From Bacillota bacterium (GTDB lineage: Bacteria; Bacillota; Clostridia; Acetivibrionales; DSM-1351): DNA of 19,332 nucleotides. The translations under genes were made by a program, and so were the position numbers. Below the pieces are notes generated by a model that made no database searches, had not been told where the DNA came from, and saw nothing but the letters and a program-made list of their open reading frames with translations. The stretch covers positions 1 to 19,332 of the forward strand of contig JAEZUC010000146.1 in the NCBI GenBank assembly GCA_023443515.1, in the 5' to 3' direction. The stretch's first letter is position 1. Each line of letters starts with the position of its first letter. Below are positions 8,810 through 15,301 of the stretch, one piece after another.

Positions 8810-8838
8810 TTGCTATACCTATATAGTCAAAATATTAA
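8810..8838 (+). promoter_or_regulatory. Possible promoter of the cuaA operon
   Basis: TTGCTA at 8810-8815, a 17-base spacer, then TATTAA at 8833-8838. Both boxes match 4 of 6, as expected for an activator-dependent promoter. The spacer contains GTCAAA at 8826-8831. A start here would give a leader of about 120 bases. Weak evidence; other -10-like boxes (for example TATAGA at 8881) exist. Confidence 0.25.
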
Positions 8839-8922
8839 AACATAAAGCAACATTATCTATTTAGAAAGAAAGTCTATTTTTATAGAATTAATGTTGCAAA
8901 GTGCTTTAATGGCACAAATGTA

Positions 8923-8943
8923 AGCATTTGAAATTTAAATGCT
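8923..8943 (+). repeat. Short inverted repeat in the cuaA leader
   Basis: AGCATTT at 8923-8929 and AAATGCT at 8937-8943 are perfect complements around a 7-base loop, 9 bases before the AAGGAGG site of cuaA. A smaller hairpin, GTGC/GCAC at 8901-8915, lies just upstream. It could be an RNA hairpin affecting stability or translation, or a DNA operator. Confidence 0.4.
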
Positions 8944-8967
8944 AAAAACAAAAAGGAGGATTTTAAA

Positions 8968-10317
8968 ATGTTTAAAAAGGTAATAGCTTCTGTTTTAACA
9001 GGCGTTATAGTGCTTGGTATGGCTGCCTGCGGCAACACAGAGTCAGGTGACAGTACTGCTAGTGCATCAAGTTCAGCGGCTGGCACTAGTTCAGTAGCAT
9101 CTACTTCATCACCAGCGGCTACATCAACAGATTTTACAAAGGCTTCTGGAACAGTAGTAATGTGGAACTGGGAAAATCAAGACCAGCTTAAGACATCAAT
9201 AGCTGACTTCAATACCAGATATCCAAATGTAAAGGTTGAATCAGTACCGGTTGCAAGTGCAGACTATGTTAAGAAAATAAGGACTGCAGTAGCAGCAAAA
9301 ACAGCTTTACCAGATGTAATCAGAGGAGAAGTTGGTTTCAGAGGAACTCTCTTTGACATGGATATCTGTCAAGATCTTTCACAGGCTCCATTCAACTTTG
9401 ATAAGAGCAAGTTAGCTGAAAAGTCATTACCACTTGTTACAAATGACAAGGGACAGGTTTTAGGAGCTCCAACACAGTTCAACCCATCAGGTATTGCTTA
9501 CAGAAGAAGTATGACAAAGAAATTATTCAATACTGATGATCCTAAAGTATTGGCAGACAAGTTTAAGACTTGGGATGATGTAATCGCTGCCTTCAAGGAT
9601 GCTAAGATAGATGGTAAGAAGGTATTTGCCTTCAGATCAGTAAGAGATATATTCCACATAGTTGATGGATATAACCCTCAAAACCCAATTCAAGATGGAA
9701 CTGTTAAGTTTAATGAAGTATATCTTCCTACTTTCCAGATTATCGAAAAGATGTGGAAAGCTGGCGTTATCAACAAATATGACATGTGGGCTCCTAACTG
9801 GACTGCATCATTCGCTAAGAGCGAGGACGTATTCTCAGCAGCAGCACCTTGGTTCCTCAAGTATGTTATAGAACCAGCTGATACTAAGGGTAAAGGTGAT
9901 TGGGGAGTAACAGTAGCTCCAGGCGGAATGTTCAACTGGGGTGGTACTGCATTGTCAATCTGGAAGGATTCAAAAGTTAAGGAAGCAGCTTGGGGATACA
10001 TAGCTGATCAGGTACTTAACGAAAATGGTGTTAAGAACGCATTCACAACAGGTTTGAATATTACTCCTGTTAAAGAATTCATGGATAAACCAGGCTTCTT
10101 CAGCCAAAAAGAAGAATACTGGGGCGGACAGGATGTAGGACAATTCTACATGGATAACATGGATGCTGTTAAGGTTAAAGCACTCGGTAAATATGATAAT
10201 TTATATGAAGAGAACTTTAAATTAGGATTACAGGAAATTAAAAAGGGTAAGACAGCTCAAGAAGCAGTTGATGTTATGATTGCAGATATTAAGAAAAGTG
10301 TTCCTGAACTGAAGTAA
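8968..10317 (+). CDS. cuaA: Cellodextrin-binding lipoprotein CuaA of the ABC importer
   Basis: Extracellular solute-binding protein of 449 residues, anchored by lipid to the outer face of the membrane. The signal peptide ends in the lipobox GMAAC, so C21 is the first mature residue. A tether of about 33 residues rich in Ser, Thr and Ala follows (22-54), then a family 1 sugar-binding fold starting at 'VVMWNWENQDQ'. Aromatic residues are plentiful (WNW, WAPNW, WGGT, EEYWGG), as expected for stacking on glucosyl rings. The gene leads the transport operon, with AAGGAGG and an 8-base spacer. Its codon choice looks tuned for high expression compared with cuaD. From memory, CuaA of R. cellulolyticum binds cellobiose and longer cellodextrins. 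The ligand is inferred from the cbpA neighbour and from that recollection. Confidence 0.88.
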   Translation: MFKKVIASVLTGVIVLGMAACGNTESGDSTASASSSAAGTSSVASTSSPAATSTDFTKASGTVVMWNWENQDQLKTSIADFNTRYPNVKVESVPVASADYVKKIRTAVAAKTALPDVIRGEVGFRGTLFDMDICQDLSQAPFNFDKSKLAEKSLPLVTNDKGQVLGAPTQFNPSGIAYRRSMTKKLFNTDDPKVLADKFKTWDDVIAAFKDAKIDGKKVFAFRSVRDIFHIVDGYNPQNPIQDGTVKFNEVYLPTFQIIEKMWKAGVINKYDMWAPNWTASFAKSEDVFSAAAPWFLKYVIEPADTKGKGDWGVTVAPGGMFNWGGTALSIWKDSKVKEAAWGYIADQVLNENGVKNAFTTGLNITPVKEFMDKPGFFSQKEEYWGGQDVGQFYMDNMDAVKVKALGKYDNLYEENFKLGLQEIKKGKTAQEAVDVMIADIKKSVPELK

Positions 10318-10350
10318 TTTCGGAATTATCTGAATGTTATTGATGATTTA

Positions 10351-10373
10351 GGAGAGGGTGAAATTCCCTCTCC
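10351..10373 (+). terminator. Stem-loop between cuaA and cuaB
   Basis: GGAGAGGG at 10351-10358 pairs perfectly with CCCTCTCC at 10366-10373 around a 7-base loop. The tail TTGATTGTTTTACTG is only partly T-rich. It is probably a leaky terminator or an RNA-processing and stabilising hairpin that keeps the binding-protein message more abundant than the permease message. Confidence 0.65.
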
Positions 10374-10422
10374 TTGATTGTTTTACTGTTCTACTTAATC
10401 AAGCACACGGGGGTGGTTAGTA

Positions 10423-11343
10423 ATGAAAAATCTCTCAAAGAAATCAGCACCTTATCTTTTCATGGCTCCTTACTTCCTTCTTTTTATAGCATTTTCCCTA
10501 ATACCTATAATATTTACGTTGTATATGAGTCTTAATGAATGGGACGGATACTCAACTATCAAATTTGTAGGATTAGACAATTACCAAAGAATGTTTGAAA
10601 ATGGGGAGTTTGTTTTAGCACTGAAAAATACTGCAATTATCATGCTTATGTTGATACCGTTGCAGTTGGTGTTTGCAATTGTTATTGCCTATATGATTAA
10701 TTCAAAGCTTGTCAGGCACAAAGAAATTTTTAAGACTGCAGTTTTTACTCCATATCTTGTTATACCGATAGCTGCGGGATTGTTGTGGGCATTCTTTTTT
10801 GATGGAGGTTCATCAGGAACAATCAACGCAATTTTGATGAAATTGCATATTCTTAAAGACCCCATTGATTTTCTTGCAAGCCCAAAATTAGCAAAAGTAG
10901 TTATTGCAGTTATCATGTTGTGGAGATACACAGGATATTGCGTATTGTTCTTTATAGCCGGTTTTGTATCAGTTCCGGAGGAATTGTATGAGGCTGCACG
11001 TGTTGATGGAGCCAGAGCATGGCACAATTTCTGGAATATTTCTCTTCCAATGATAAAGCCTATAATAATATATATGGTTATCACGTCCCTTATAGGTGGT
11101 TTTCAGACATTTGATGAACCGAATATTATTTATACTCAGGGAAATTACCAAACGGGAGCATATTCAGGAGGTCCAGATAATACTGTAATGACTTTGGTTA
11201 TGCTTATGGGTAAGGGTGCATTCCAGAACTCTCAGTATGGTTATGGAAGTGCTGTTGCATATGGAATGTTTATCGTAATAGCTATATTCTCATTTGTTTC
11301 ATTAAAGTTCATGAATGGGGGGGATAAAGATGGAGCAATCTAA
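10423..11343 (+). CDS. cuaB: Sugar ABC transporter permease CuaB (MalF type)
   Basis: Integral membrane permease of 306 residues with about six membrane helices (near 12-34, 70-92, 105-127, 158-180, 212-232 and 278-298). The cytoplasmic EAA loop is clear at 190-196 (EAARVDG), followed by FWNISLPMIKP; this is the contact with the ATPase subunit. Length, an N-terminus carrying only one helix before the core, and position as the first of two permeases fit the CUT1 family MalF/UgpA type. A G-rich site (GGGGGTGG at 10409-10416) precedes the ATG. The gap from cuaA is 105 bases and contains a stem-loop. The last 14 bases overlap cuaC. It should import cellodextrins delivered by CuaA. Confidence 0.9.
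   Translation: MKNLSKKSAPYLFMAPYFLLFIAFSLIPIIFTLYMSLNEWDGYSTIKFVGLDNYQRMFENGEFVLALKNTAIIMLMLIPLQLVFAIVIAYMINSKLVRHKEIFKTAVFTPYLVIPIAAGLLWAFFFDGGSSGTINAILMKLHILKDPIDFLASPKLAKVVIAVIMLWRYTGYCVLFFIAGFVSVPEELYEAARVDGARAWHNFWNISLPMIKPIIIYMVITSLIGGFQTFDEPNIIYTQGNYQTGAYSGGPDNTVMTLVMLMGKGAFQNSQYGYGSAVAYGMFIVIAIFSFVSLKFMNGGDKDGAI
11317..11323 (+). promoter_or_regulatory. Seven-G ribosome binding site that sets the cuaC start
   Basis: A run of seven G inside the end of cuaB, 6 bases before the ATG at 11330. An in-frame ATG at 11315 is directly adjacent to the run and would have no site of its own, so 11330 is preferred. Confidence 0.65.
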
Positions 11344-12157
11344 TAAAGTTTATTCCTTTATTTTATATATATTTCTAGCTGTTAGTTCAATAATTGCAAT
11401 AGGTCCTTTTTATCTTATGATAGTAATGAGTACTTATGATACAAATGCTCTTTTTACCGACCTTCATTTATTACCCGGAAACAACTTTATGATTAACATT
11501 AAGGATGTATTTCTAAATGCAGGATTCGGAAAATACTATTATAACAGTATATACATTGCTGTCCTTACGACGATATTGACAGTACTAGTATGCGCTATGT
11601 GCGGATATGCACTTGCAAAATTTAACTTTAAGTTTAAAAAGGCAGCATACTACGCAATTTTGACTACCATGATGCTTCCTACTCAGTTGGGGTTGATAGC
11701 ATTTGTAACTGAAATGAACAAAATTGGTTGGACTGATTCACATTTGTCACTTATTATTCCGGCAGCTGCAAATGCATTTGCAGTATACTGGATTAGACAG
11801 TATACAGTTCAAGGTGTTCCTACAGAAATAATAGAGAGCGGAAGAATGGACGGATGTACTGAAGGCGGAATATTCTTCAAATTGGTTGTGCCATTTATTA
11901 AGCCGGCTCTTGGTTCACAGGCGTTATTGTCCTTTATGGCATCTTGGAACAGTTATCTGTTACCGCTGGTATTAATCAGTGACCAGAAGAAGTACACTGT
12001 AACTCTTGGGTTATCAACACTTGATGCGTTGTACAGAGCAAACTATGGTGCTAGAATAGCAGCATTGGTTATTGGTACAATACCTATGTTCTGTATATTC
12101 CTAGTATTCTCAAAATCACTTATACAAGGTATTACTGCAGGGTCTGTAAAAGGATAA
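11330..12157 (+). CDS. cuaC: Sugar ABC transporter permease CuaC (MalG type)
   Basis: Second membrane permease of the cellodextrin importer, 275 residues, with about six helices. The EAA loop lies near 169-175 and reads ESGRMDG, so the usual EAA is changed to ESG while the conserved Asp-Gly is kept. It is followed by FKLVVPFIKPALGSQALLSF, typical of MalG-type permeases. The C-terminus ends in a GITAGSVKG tail, the motif by which this class touches the ATPase. The gene overlaps cuaB by 14 bases, which indicates translational coupling and 1:1 production. No ATP-binding subunit gene follows; the importer must borrow a shared MsmK/MalK-type ATPase. The start chosen is the ATG at 11330. The longer frame begins at 11315. 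Confidence 0.9.
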   Translation: MEQSNKVYSFILYIFLAVSSIIAIGPFYLMIVMSTYDTNALFTDLHLLPGNNFMINIKDVFLNAGFGKYYYNSIYIAVLTTILTVLVCAMCGYALAKFNFKFKKAAYYAILTTMMLPTQLGLIAFVTEMNKIGWTDSHLSLIIPAAANAFAVYWIRQYTVQGVPTEIIESGRMDGCTEGGIFFKLVVPFIKPALGSQALLSFMASWNSYLLPLVLISDQKKYTVTLGLSTLDALYRANYGARIAALVIGTIPMFCIFLVFSKSLIQGITAGSVKG

Positions 12158-12236
12158 CTTGCAGGTGTATGCACAGATTTCTTTGTACATACGATTTAAA
12201 AAGGTTTTTGTTTTGAAATAAACTGGTTAAATTACT

Positions 12237-12264
12237 CTTTGAGCAGATATATGACTGCTCAAAG
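12237..12264 (+). terminator. Stem-loop 80 bases after cuaC
   Basis: CTTTGAGCAG at 12237-12246 and CTGCTCAAAG at 12255-12264 pair perfectly around an 8-base loop. Flanking GTTAAATT and AATTAAC can extend the stem with a bulge. No U-run follows, so a processing or stabilising hairpin is more likely than a full terminator. Confidence 0.5.
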
Positions 12265-12291
12265 AAAATTAACTGGGTAATGTAAATATGG

Positions 12292-12307
12292 ATTATTATT
12301 ATTATTA
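12292..12307. repeat. ATT trinucleotide microsatellite
   Basis: Five tandem ATT units plus one A. Noncoding. Copy number could vary between strains, but no function is suggested. Confidence 0.8.
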
Positions 12308-12351
12308 CAACTAAGCCATGACAAAATATTGCACATTAAAGCAAGTTGTTC

Positions 12352-12377
12352 TATTCAAGTTTTTCTTAATTTGAATA
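12352..12377. repeat. Small inverted repeat in the cuaC-cbpA gap
   Basis: TATTCAA at 12352-12358 and TTGAATA at 12371-12377 around a 12-base T-rich loop. It is AT-rich and could be chance. Confidence 0.3.
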
Positions 12378-12542
12378 AAATATAAATAGATTGATTTTCT
12401 ACAAAAATTTGCATTATTAAACTTTTTGTACGAAAAAATGGCATCGGCAATTATACAATACCAAATTTAAAAGTATTGTTTCACTTGTTGTCTATAAACA
12501 ATATATCTGTGTTGAAAAAGTATTTTTGAAAAAGTAGAAACA

Positions 12543-12612
12543 GGCGGGGGAGAATTGAGAAGAGAAGCTAATGTTCAAATAAATGTCTCTAAAAAGGGAC
12601 CCCCGTCTTTTT
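12543..12612 (+). terminator. G-rich terminator-like element upstream of cbpA
   Basis: GGCGGGGG at 12543-12550 pairs with CCCCCGTC at 12600-12607 (one G-U pair) and is followed by TTTTT and more T-rich sequence. Inside the 49-base loop, AGAGA at 12561-12565 can pair with TCTCT at 12586-12590, giving a two-tier structure. This is by far the most GC-rich patch of the gap, which argues that it is functional. It may attenuate readthrough from cuaC to cbpA or mark the 3' end of the cuaABC message. Confidence 0.5.
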
Positions 12613-12746
12613 GATTTTCTAAGAAATACAAATTATGAATTTTCTTTATCAATAGTTCTAAATATAAAAATTTAAAATAATGATTATTAGAGAAACATGT
12701 TATATAGTCTTTAACAGAGATTTCTCATAAAATAATTCGACAATTG

Positions 12747-12753
12747 AAAGGGG
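12747..12753 (+). promoter_or_regulatory. Ribosome binding site that sets the cbpA start
   Basis: AAAGGGG ends 8 bases before the TTG at 12762. The alternative TTG at 12744 overlaps the site's upstream edge and cannot use it. Confidence 0.75.
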
Positions 12754-12761
12754 TTATAAAT

Positions 12762-15197
12762 TTGAAATACGGTTTTTTTGATGATACAAACAGAGAATAT
12801 GTCATCACAACACCTAAAACACCTTATCCTTGGATAAATTATCTTGGAACTCAGGAATTCTTTTCTTTGATATCAAATACTGCAGGTGGCTACTGCTTCT
12901 ATAAGGATGCACGTTTGCGCAGAATAACCCGTTATAGATATAACAACGTACCAATAGATATGGGAGGAAGATACTTCTATATAAACGATAACGGTTCTCT
13001 TTGGTCACCGGGATGGTCTCCTGTTAAGACTGAGCTGGATTCATATGAGTGTAGACACGGCTTGGGATATACCAAGATAACCGGAAGCAAAAACGGTATC
13101 AGTACAGAGGTATTATATTTTGTTCCGTTAAAATTTAATGGTGAAATACATCGTGTTAGAGTTAAGAATACAACAACTGATAAAAAGAGTGTTAAGTTAT
13201 TCTCATGTATTGAATTTTGTTTATGGAATGCATATGATGACATGACAAATTATCAGAGAAATTTAAGTACAGGTGAAGTTGAAGTTGAGAATTCAGTAAT
13301 TTATCATAAAACAGAATACAAGGAAAGAAGAAATCACTTTTCTTTTTATTCTGTTAATGCAGAGTTAACAGGATTTGATACCGACAGGGATCAGTTTGTT
13401 GGTTTATACAATGGTTTTGATGCTCCTCAGGTTCCTGTCAGCGGTGAACCTAAGAACACAATGGCTGACGGATGGGGACCAATGGCTTCTCATTGCATAA
13501 CTGTTGAATTAAATCCAGGTGAAGAAAAGGAATTTGATTTCATTCTGGGTTATGTTGAGAACGATGTTAATGATAAATGGGAAAGCAAAGGCGTTATAAA
13601 TAAAAAGAAAGCATATCAAATGATAGAGGAAAAGGGTAATCCGGCAGGAGTTCAGGCAGCTTTCGAAGAACTGCAGAACTATTGGAGCCAACTGTTTACA
13701 CAGTACAAACTGGAGCATAAAGACGAGAAACTCTCCAGAATGGTAAATATTTGGAACCAATATCAGTGTATGGTTACTTTTAATATGTCAAGAAGTGCTT
13801 CATATTTTGAAACCGGTATTGGAAGAGGAATGGGTTTCAGAGATTCAAATCAGGATATATTAGGATTTGTACACCAGATACCTGACAGAGCAAGAGAAAG
13901 AATACTTGACATAGCTGCTACCCAGTTGGAAAACGGTGGTGCATATCATCAGTACCAGCCTCTTACAAAGAAGGGCAACAATGAAATCGGTGGAAACTTC
14001 AATGATGACCCGGTGTGGCTGATTGCTTCTGTTGCTGCTTATATTAAAGAAACAGGTGATATGGACATACTAAAGGAAAATGTTCCTTTTGATAATGATG
14101 ATAAGAAAGCCGCTTCTCTATTTGAACATTTAAGAAGATCTTTCTATCATGTTGTGAATAATCTTGGACCTCATGGATTACCTCTTATAGGAAGGGCAGA
14201 CTGGAATGACTGTCTGAACCTAAACTGTTTCTCTGAGACTCCTGACGAATCATTCCAGACAACTACAAGTAAAGAAGGTAAAGTAGCAGAGTCTGTTTTG
14301 ATTGCCGGAATGTTTGTATACTACGGGCCTGAGTATGTAAAGCTTTGCAAGCTTAATGGGCTTGAAGATGAAGCTGCAAAGGCTCAAATTGAAATTGATA
14401 AAATGATAAAGACTGTTAAGGAGTACGGTTGGGACGGAGAATGGTTCATTCGTGCCTACGATGATAACAGTGAAAAGATCGGCAGTAATGAAAATGAAGA
14501 GGGTAAGATTTTCATAGAATCACAGGGTTTCTGTTCTATGGCTGAAATTGGTCTGGAAGAAGGCTATGTGGAGAAAGCATTGGATTCTGCAAGAAAGTAT
14601 TTGGATACACCATACGGACTTGTACTTCAGAATCCGGCATTTACAAAATACTATGTAAACATGGGTGAGATATCTACATACCCAGCAGGATATAAAGAAA
14701 ATGCAGGAATATTCTGCCACAATAATCCGTGGATAATTGCTGGTGAAACAGCTATAGGCAGAGGAGATAGAGCATTTGAATATTATTCAAAAATTGCTCC
14801 TGCATATACTGAAGAGATAAGCGAGATACATAAAACAGAGCCTTATGTTTATTCTCAGATGATTGCAGGTAAAGATGCCAAGAGACCGGGAGAAGCAAAG
14901 AATTCATGGCTTACCGGTACTGCAGCATGGAACTTTGTAGTTATTTCACAAAACATACTCGGTATAAAGCCTGATTATTCAGGATTGATGATAGACCCAT
15001 GTATACCAACGAGTTGGGACGGTTACAAAGTAACAAGAAAATTCAGAAATGCTATATTTGAAATTGCCATCAGCAATCCTGAGCACGTTTCAAAGGGAGT
15101 TAAAAAGCTTGTTGTAGATGGTAAGGAAATCGATGGTAATATAATTCCTGTATTTAATGATGGTAAGACACACCAGGTTGAAGTTGTAATGGGATAA
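12762..15197 (+). CDS. cbpA: Cellobiose phosphorylase, GH94
   Basis: Cytoplasmic enzyme that converts cellobiose and inorganic phosphate into alpha-glucose 1-phosphate and glucose, saving one ATP per cellobiose. From the TTG at 12762 the protein has 811 residues and begins MKYGFFDDTNREYVI, like other clostridial cellobiose phosphorylases. An N-terminal beta-sandwich domain precedes the (alpha/alpha)6 barrel. The general-acid aspartate is D483 in RADWNDCLNL, the counterpart of D490 in the Cellvibrio gilvus enzyme. RGMGFRD at 355-361 supplies the glucose-site Arg and Asp. H653 (CHNNPW) and T718-G719 (LTGTAAW) match the phosphate-binding positions. Nothing is truncated. Length and N-terminus argue against cellodextrin phosphorylase, which is longer. 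It is the last gene of the transport operon, 604 bases after cuaC, with a rare TTG start. Confidence 0.95.
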   Translation: MKYGFFDDTNREYVITTPKTPYPWINYLGTQEFFSLISNTAGGYCFYKDARLRRITRYRYNNVPIDMGGRYFYINDNGSLWSPGWSPVKTELDSYECRHGLGYTKITGSKNGISTEVLYFVPLKFNGEIHRVRVKNTTTDKKSVKLFSCIEFCLWNAYDDMTNYQRNLSTGEVEVENSVIYHKTEYKERRNHFSFYSVNAELTGFDTDRDQFVGLYNGFDAPQVPVSGEPKNTMADGWGPMASHCITVELNPGEEKEFDFILGYVENDVNDKWESKGVINKKKAYQMIEEKGNPAGVQAAFEELQNYWSQLFTQYKLEHKDEKLSRMVNIWNQYQCMVTFNMSRSASYFETGIGRGMGFRDSNQDILGFVHQIPDRARERILDIAATQLENGGAYHQYQPLTKKGNNEIGGNFNDDPVWLIASVAAYIKETGDMDILKENVPFDNDDKKAASLFEHLRRSFYHVVNNLGPHGLPLIGRADWNDCLNLNCFSETPDESFQTTTSKEGKVAESVLIAGMFVYYGPEYVKLCKLNGLEDEAAKAQIEIDKMIKTVKEYGWDGEWFIRAYDDNSEKIGSNENEEGKIFIESQGFCSMAEIGLEEGYVEKALDSARKYLDTPYGLVLQNPAFTKYYVNMGEISTYPAGYKENAGIFCHNNPWIIAGETAIGRGDRAFEYYSKIAPAYTEEISEIHKTEPYVYSQMIAGKDAKRPGEAKNSWLTGTAAWNFVVISQNILGIKPDYSGLMIDPCIPTSWDGYKVTRKFRNAIFEIAISNPEHVSKGVKKLVVDGKEIDGNIIPVFNDGKTHQVEVVMG

Positions 15198-15232
15198 TTA
15201 CAGTAAAATAAAATAGATTCCTCAATATGCAC

Positions 15233-15281
15233 ACAAAGCAGCCTCCTATTGTACAGGCTATACAATAGAAGGCTGCTTTGT
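15233..15281. terminator. Bidirectional terminator between cbpA and phoR
   Basis: Arms 15233-15253 and 15261-15281 are complementary at 20 of 21 positions around a 7-base loop (core GCAGCCT / AGGCTGC). The outer parts are A/T-rich on both sides (ACAAA, TTTGT). It lies between convergent genes, 35 bases after cbpA and 20 bases before the phoR stop, so it probably serves both strands. Confidence 0.85.
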
Positions 15282-15301
15282 TGTGTATAAACTAAATAAA
15301 T

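Larger units (their letters stand above)
8646..8967 (+). promoter_or_regulatory. Control region between cuaR and cuaA
   Basis: A 322-base gap without a gene. In order it holds an imperfect long inverted repeat (8664-8731), the cuaR terminator (8761-8798), a possible promoter (8810-8838), two small hairpins in the presumed leader (8901-8915 and 8923-8943) and a very strong ribosome binding site AAGGAGG (8953-8959) 8 bases before cuaA. The hexamer GTCAAA occurs three times in direct orientation (8665, 8758, 8826) and once inverted (8725-8730). This is the expected CuaR target region. Confidence 0.7.
12158..12761 (+). other. Long structured gap between cuaC and cbpA
   Basis: 604 bases without a convincing reading frame, strongly AT-rich. 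It contains a perfect stem-loop at 12237-12264, an ATT microsatellite at 12292-12307, a small inverted repeat at 12352-12377, a G-rich terminator-like element at 12543-12612, and a possible stem GAGAAA/TTTCTC at 12690-12726 just before the cbpA ribosome binding site. I see no consensus promoter for cbpA. No known riboswitch class was recognised. Confidence 0.6.

Noticed and set aside
8919..8933. TGTAAGCATTTGA as a catabolite-responsive (cre) site before cuaA
   Set aside because: It lacks the central CG and the closing C of the consensus, and it overlaps a better explained inverted repeat.
9690..10001. 103-codon reading frame on the minus strand inside cuaA
   Set aside because: It is an antisense shadow of a strongly supported binding-protein gene.
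10689..11084. 131-codon reading frame on the minus strand inside cuaB
   Set aside because: It lies wholly antisense to a gene with clear membrane-permease signatures, and its translation shows no domain or ribosome binding site.
12543..12612. Riboswitch upstream of cbpA
   Set aside because: The structure is clear, but no conserved core of a known class (for example c-di-GMP, ZTP, fluoride, guanidine, preQ1) was recognised; it is reported only as a terminator-like element.
12762..15197. Cellodextrin phosphorylase instead of cellobiose phosphorylase
   Set aside because: Cellodextrin phosphorylases are clearly longer and have a different N-terminus; the 811-residue length and first residues fit cellobiose phosphorylase.
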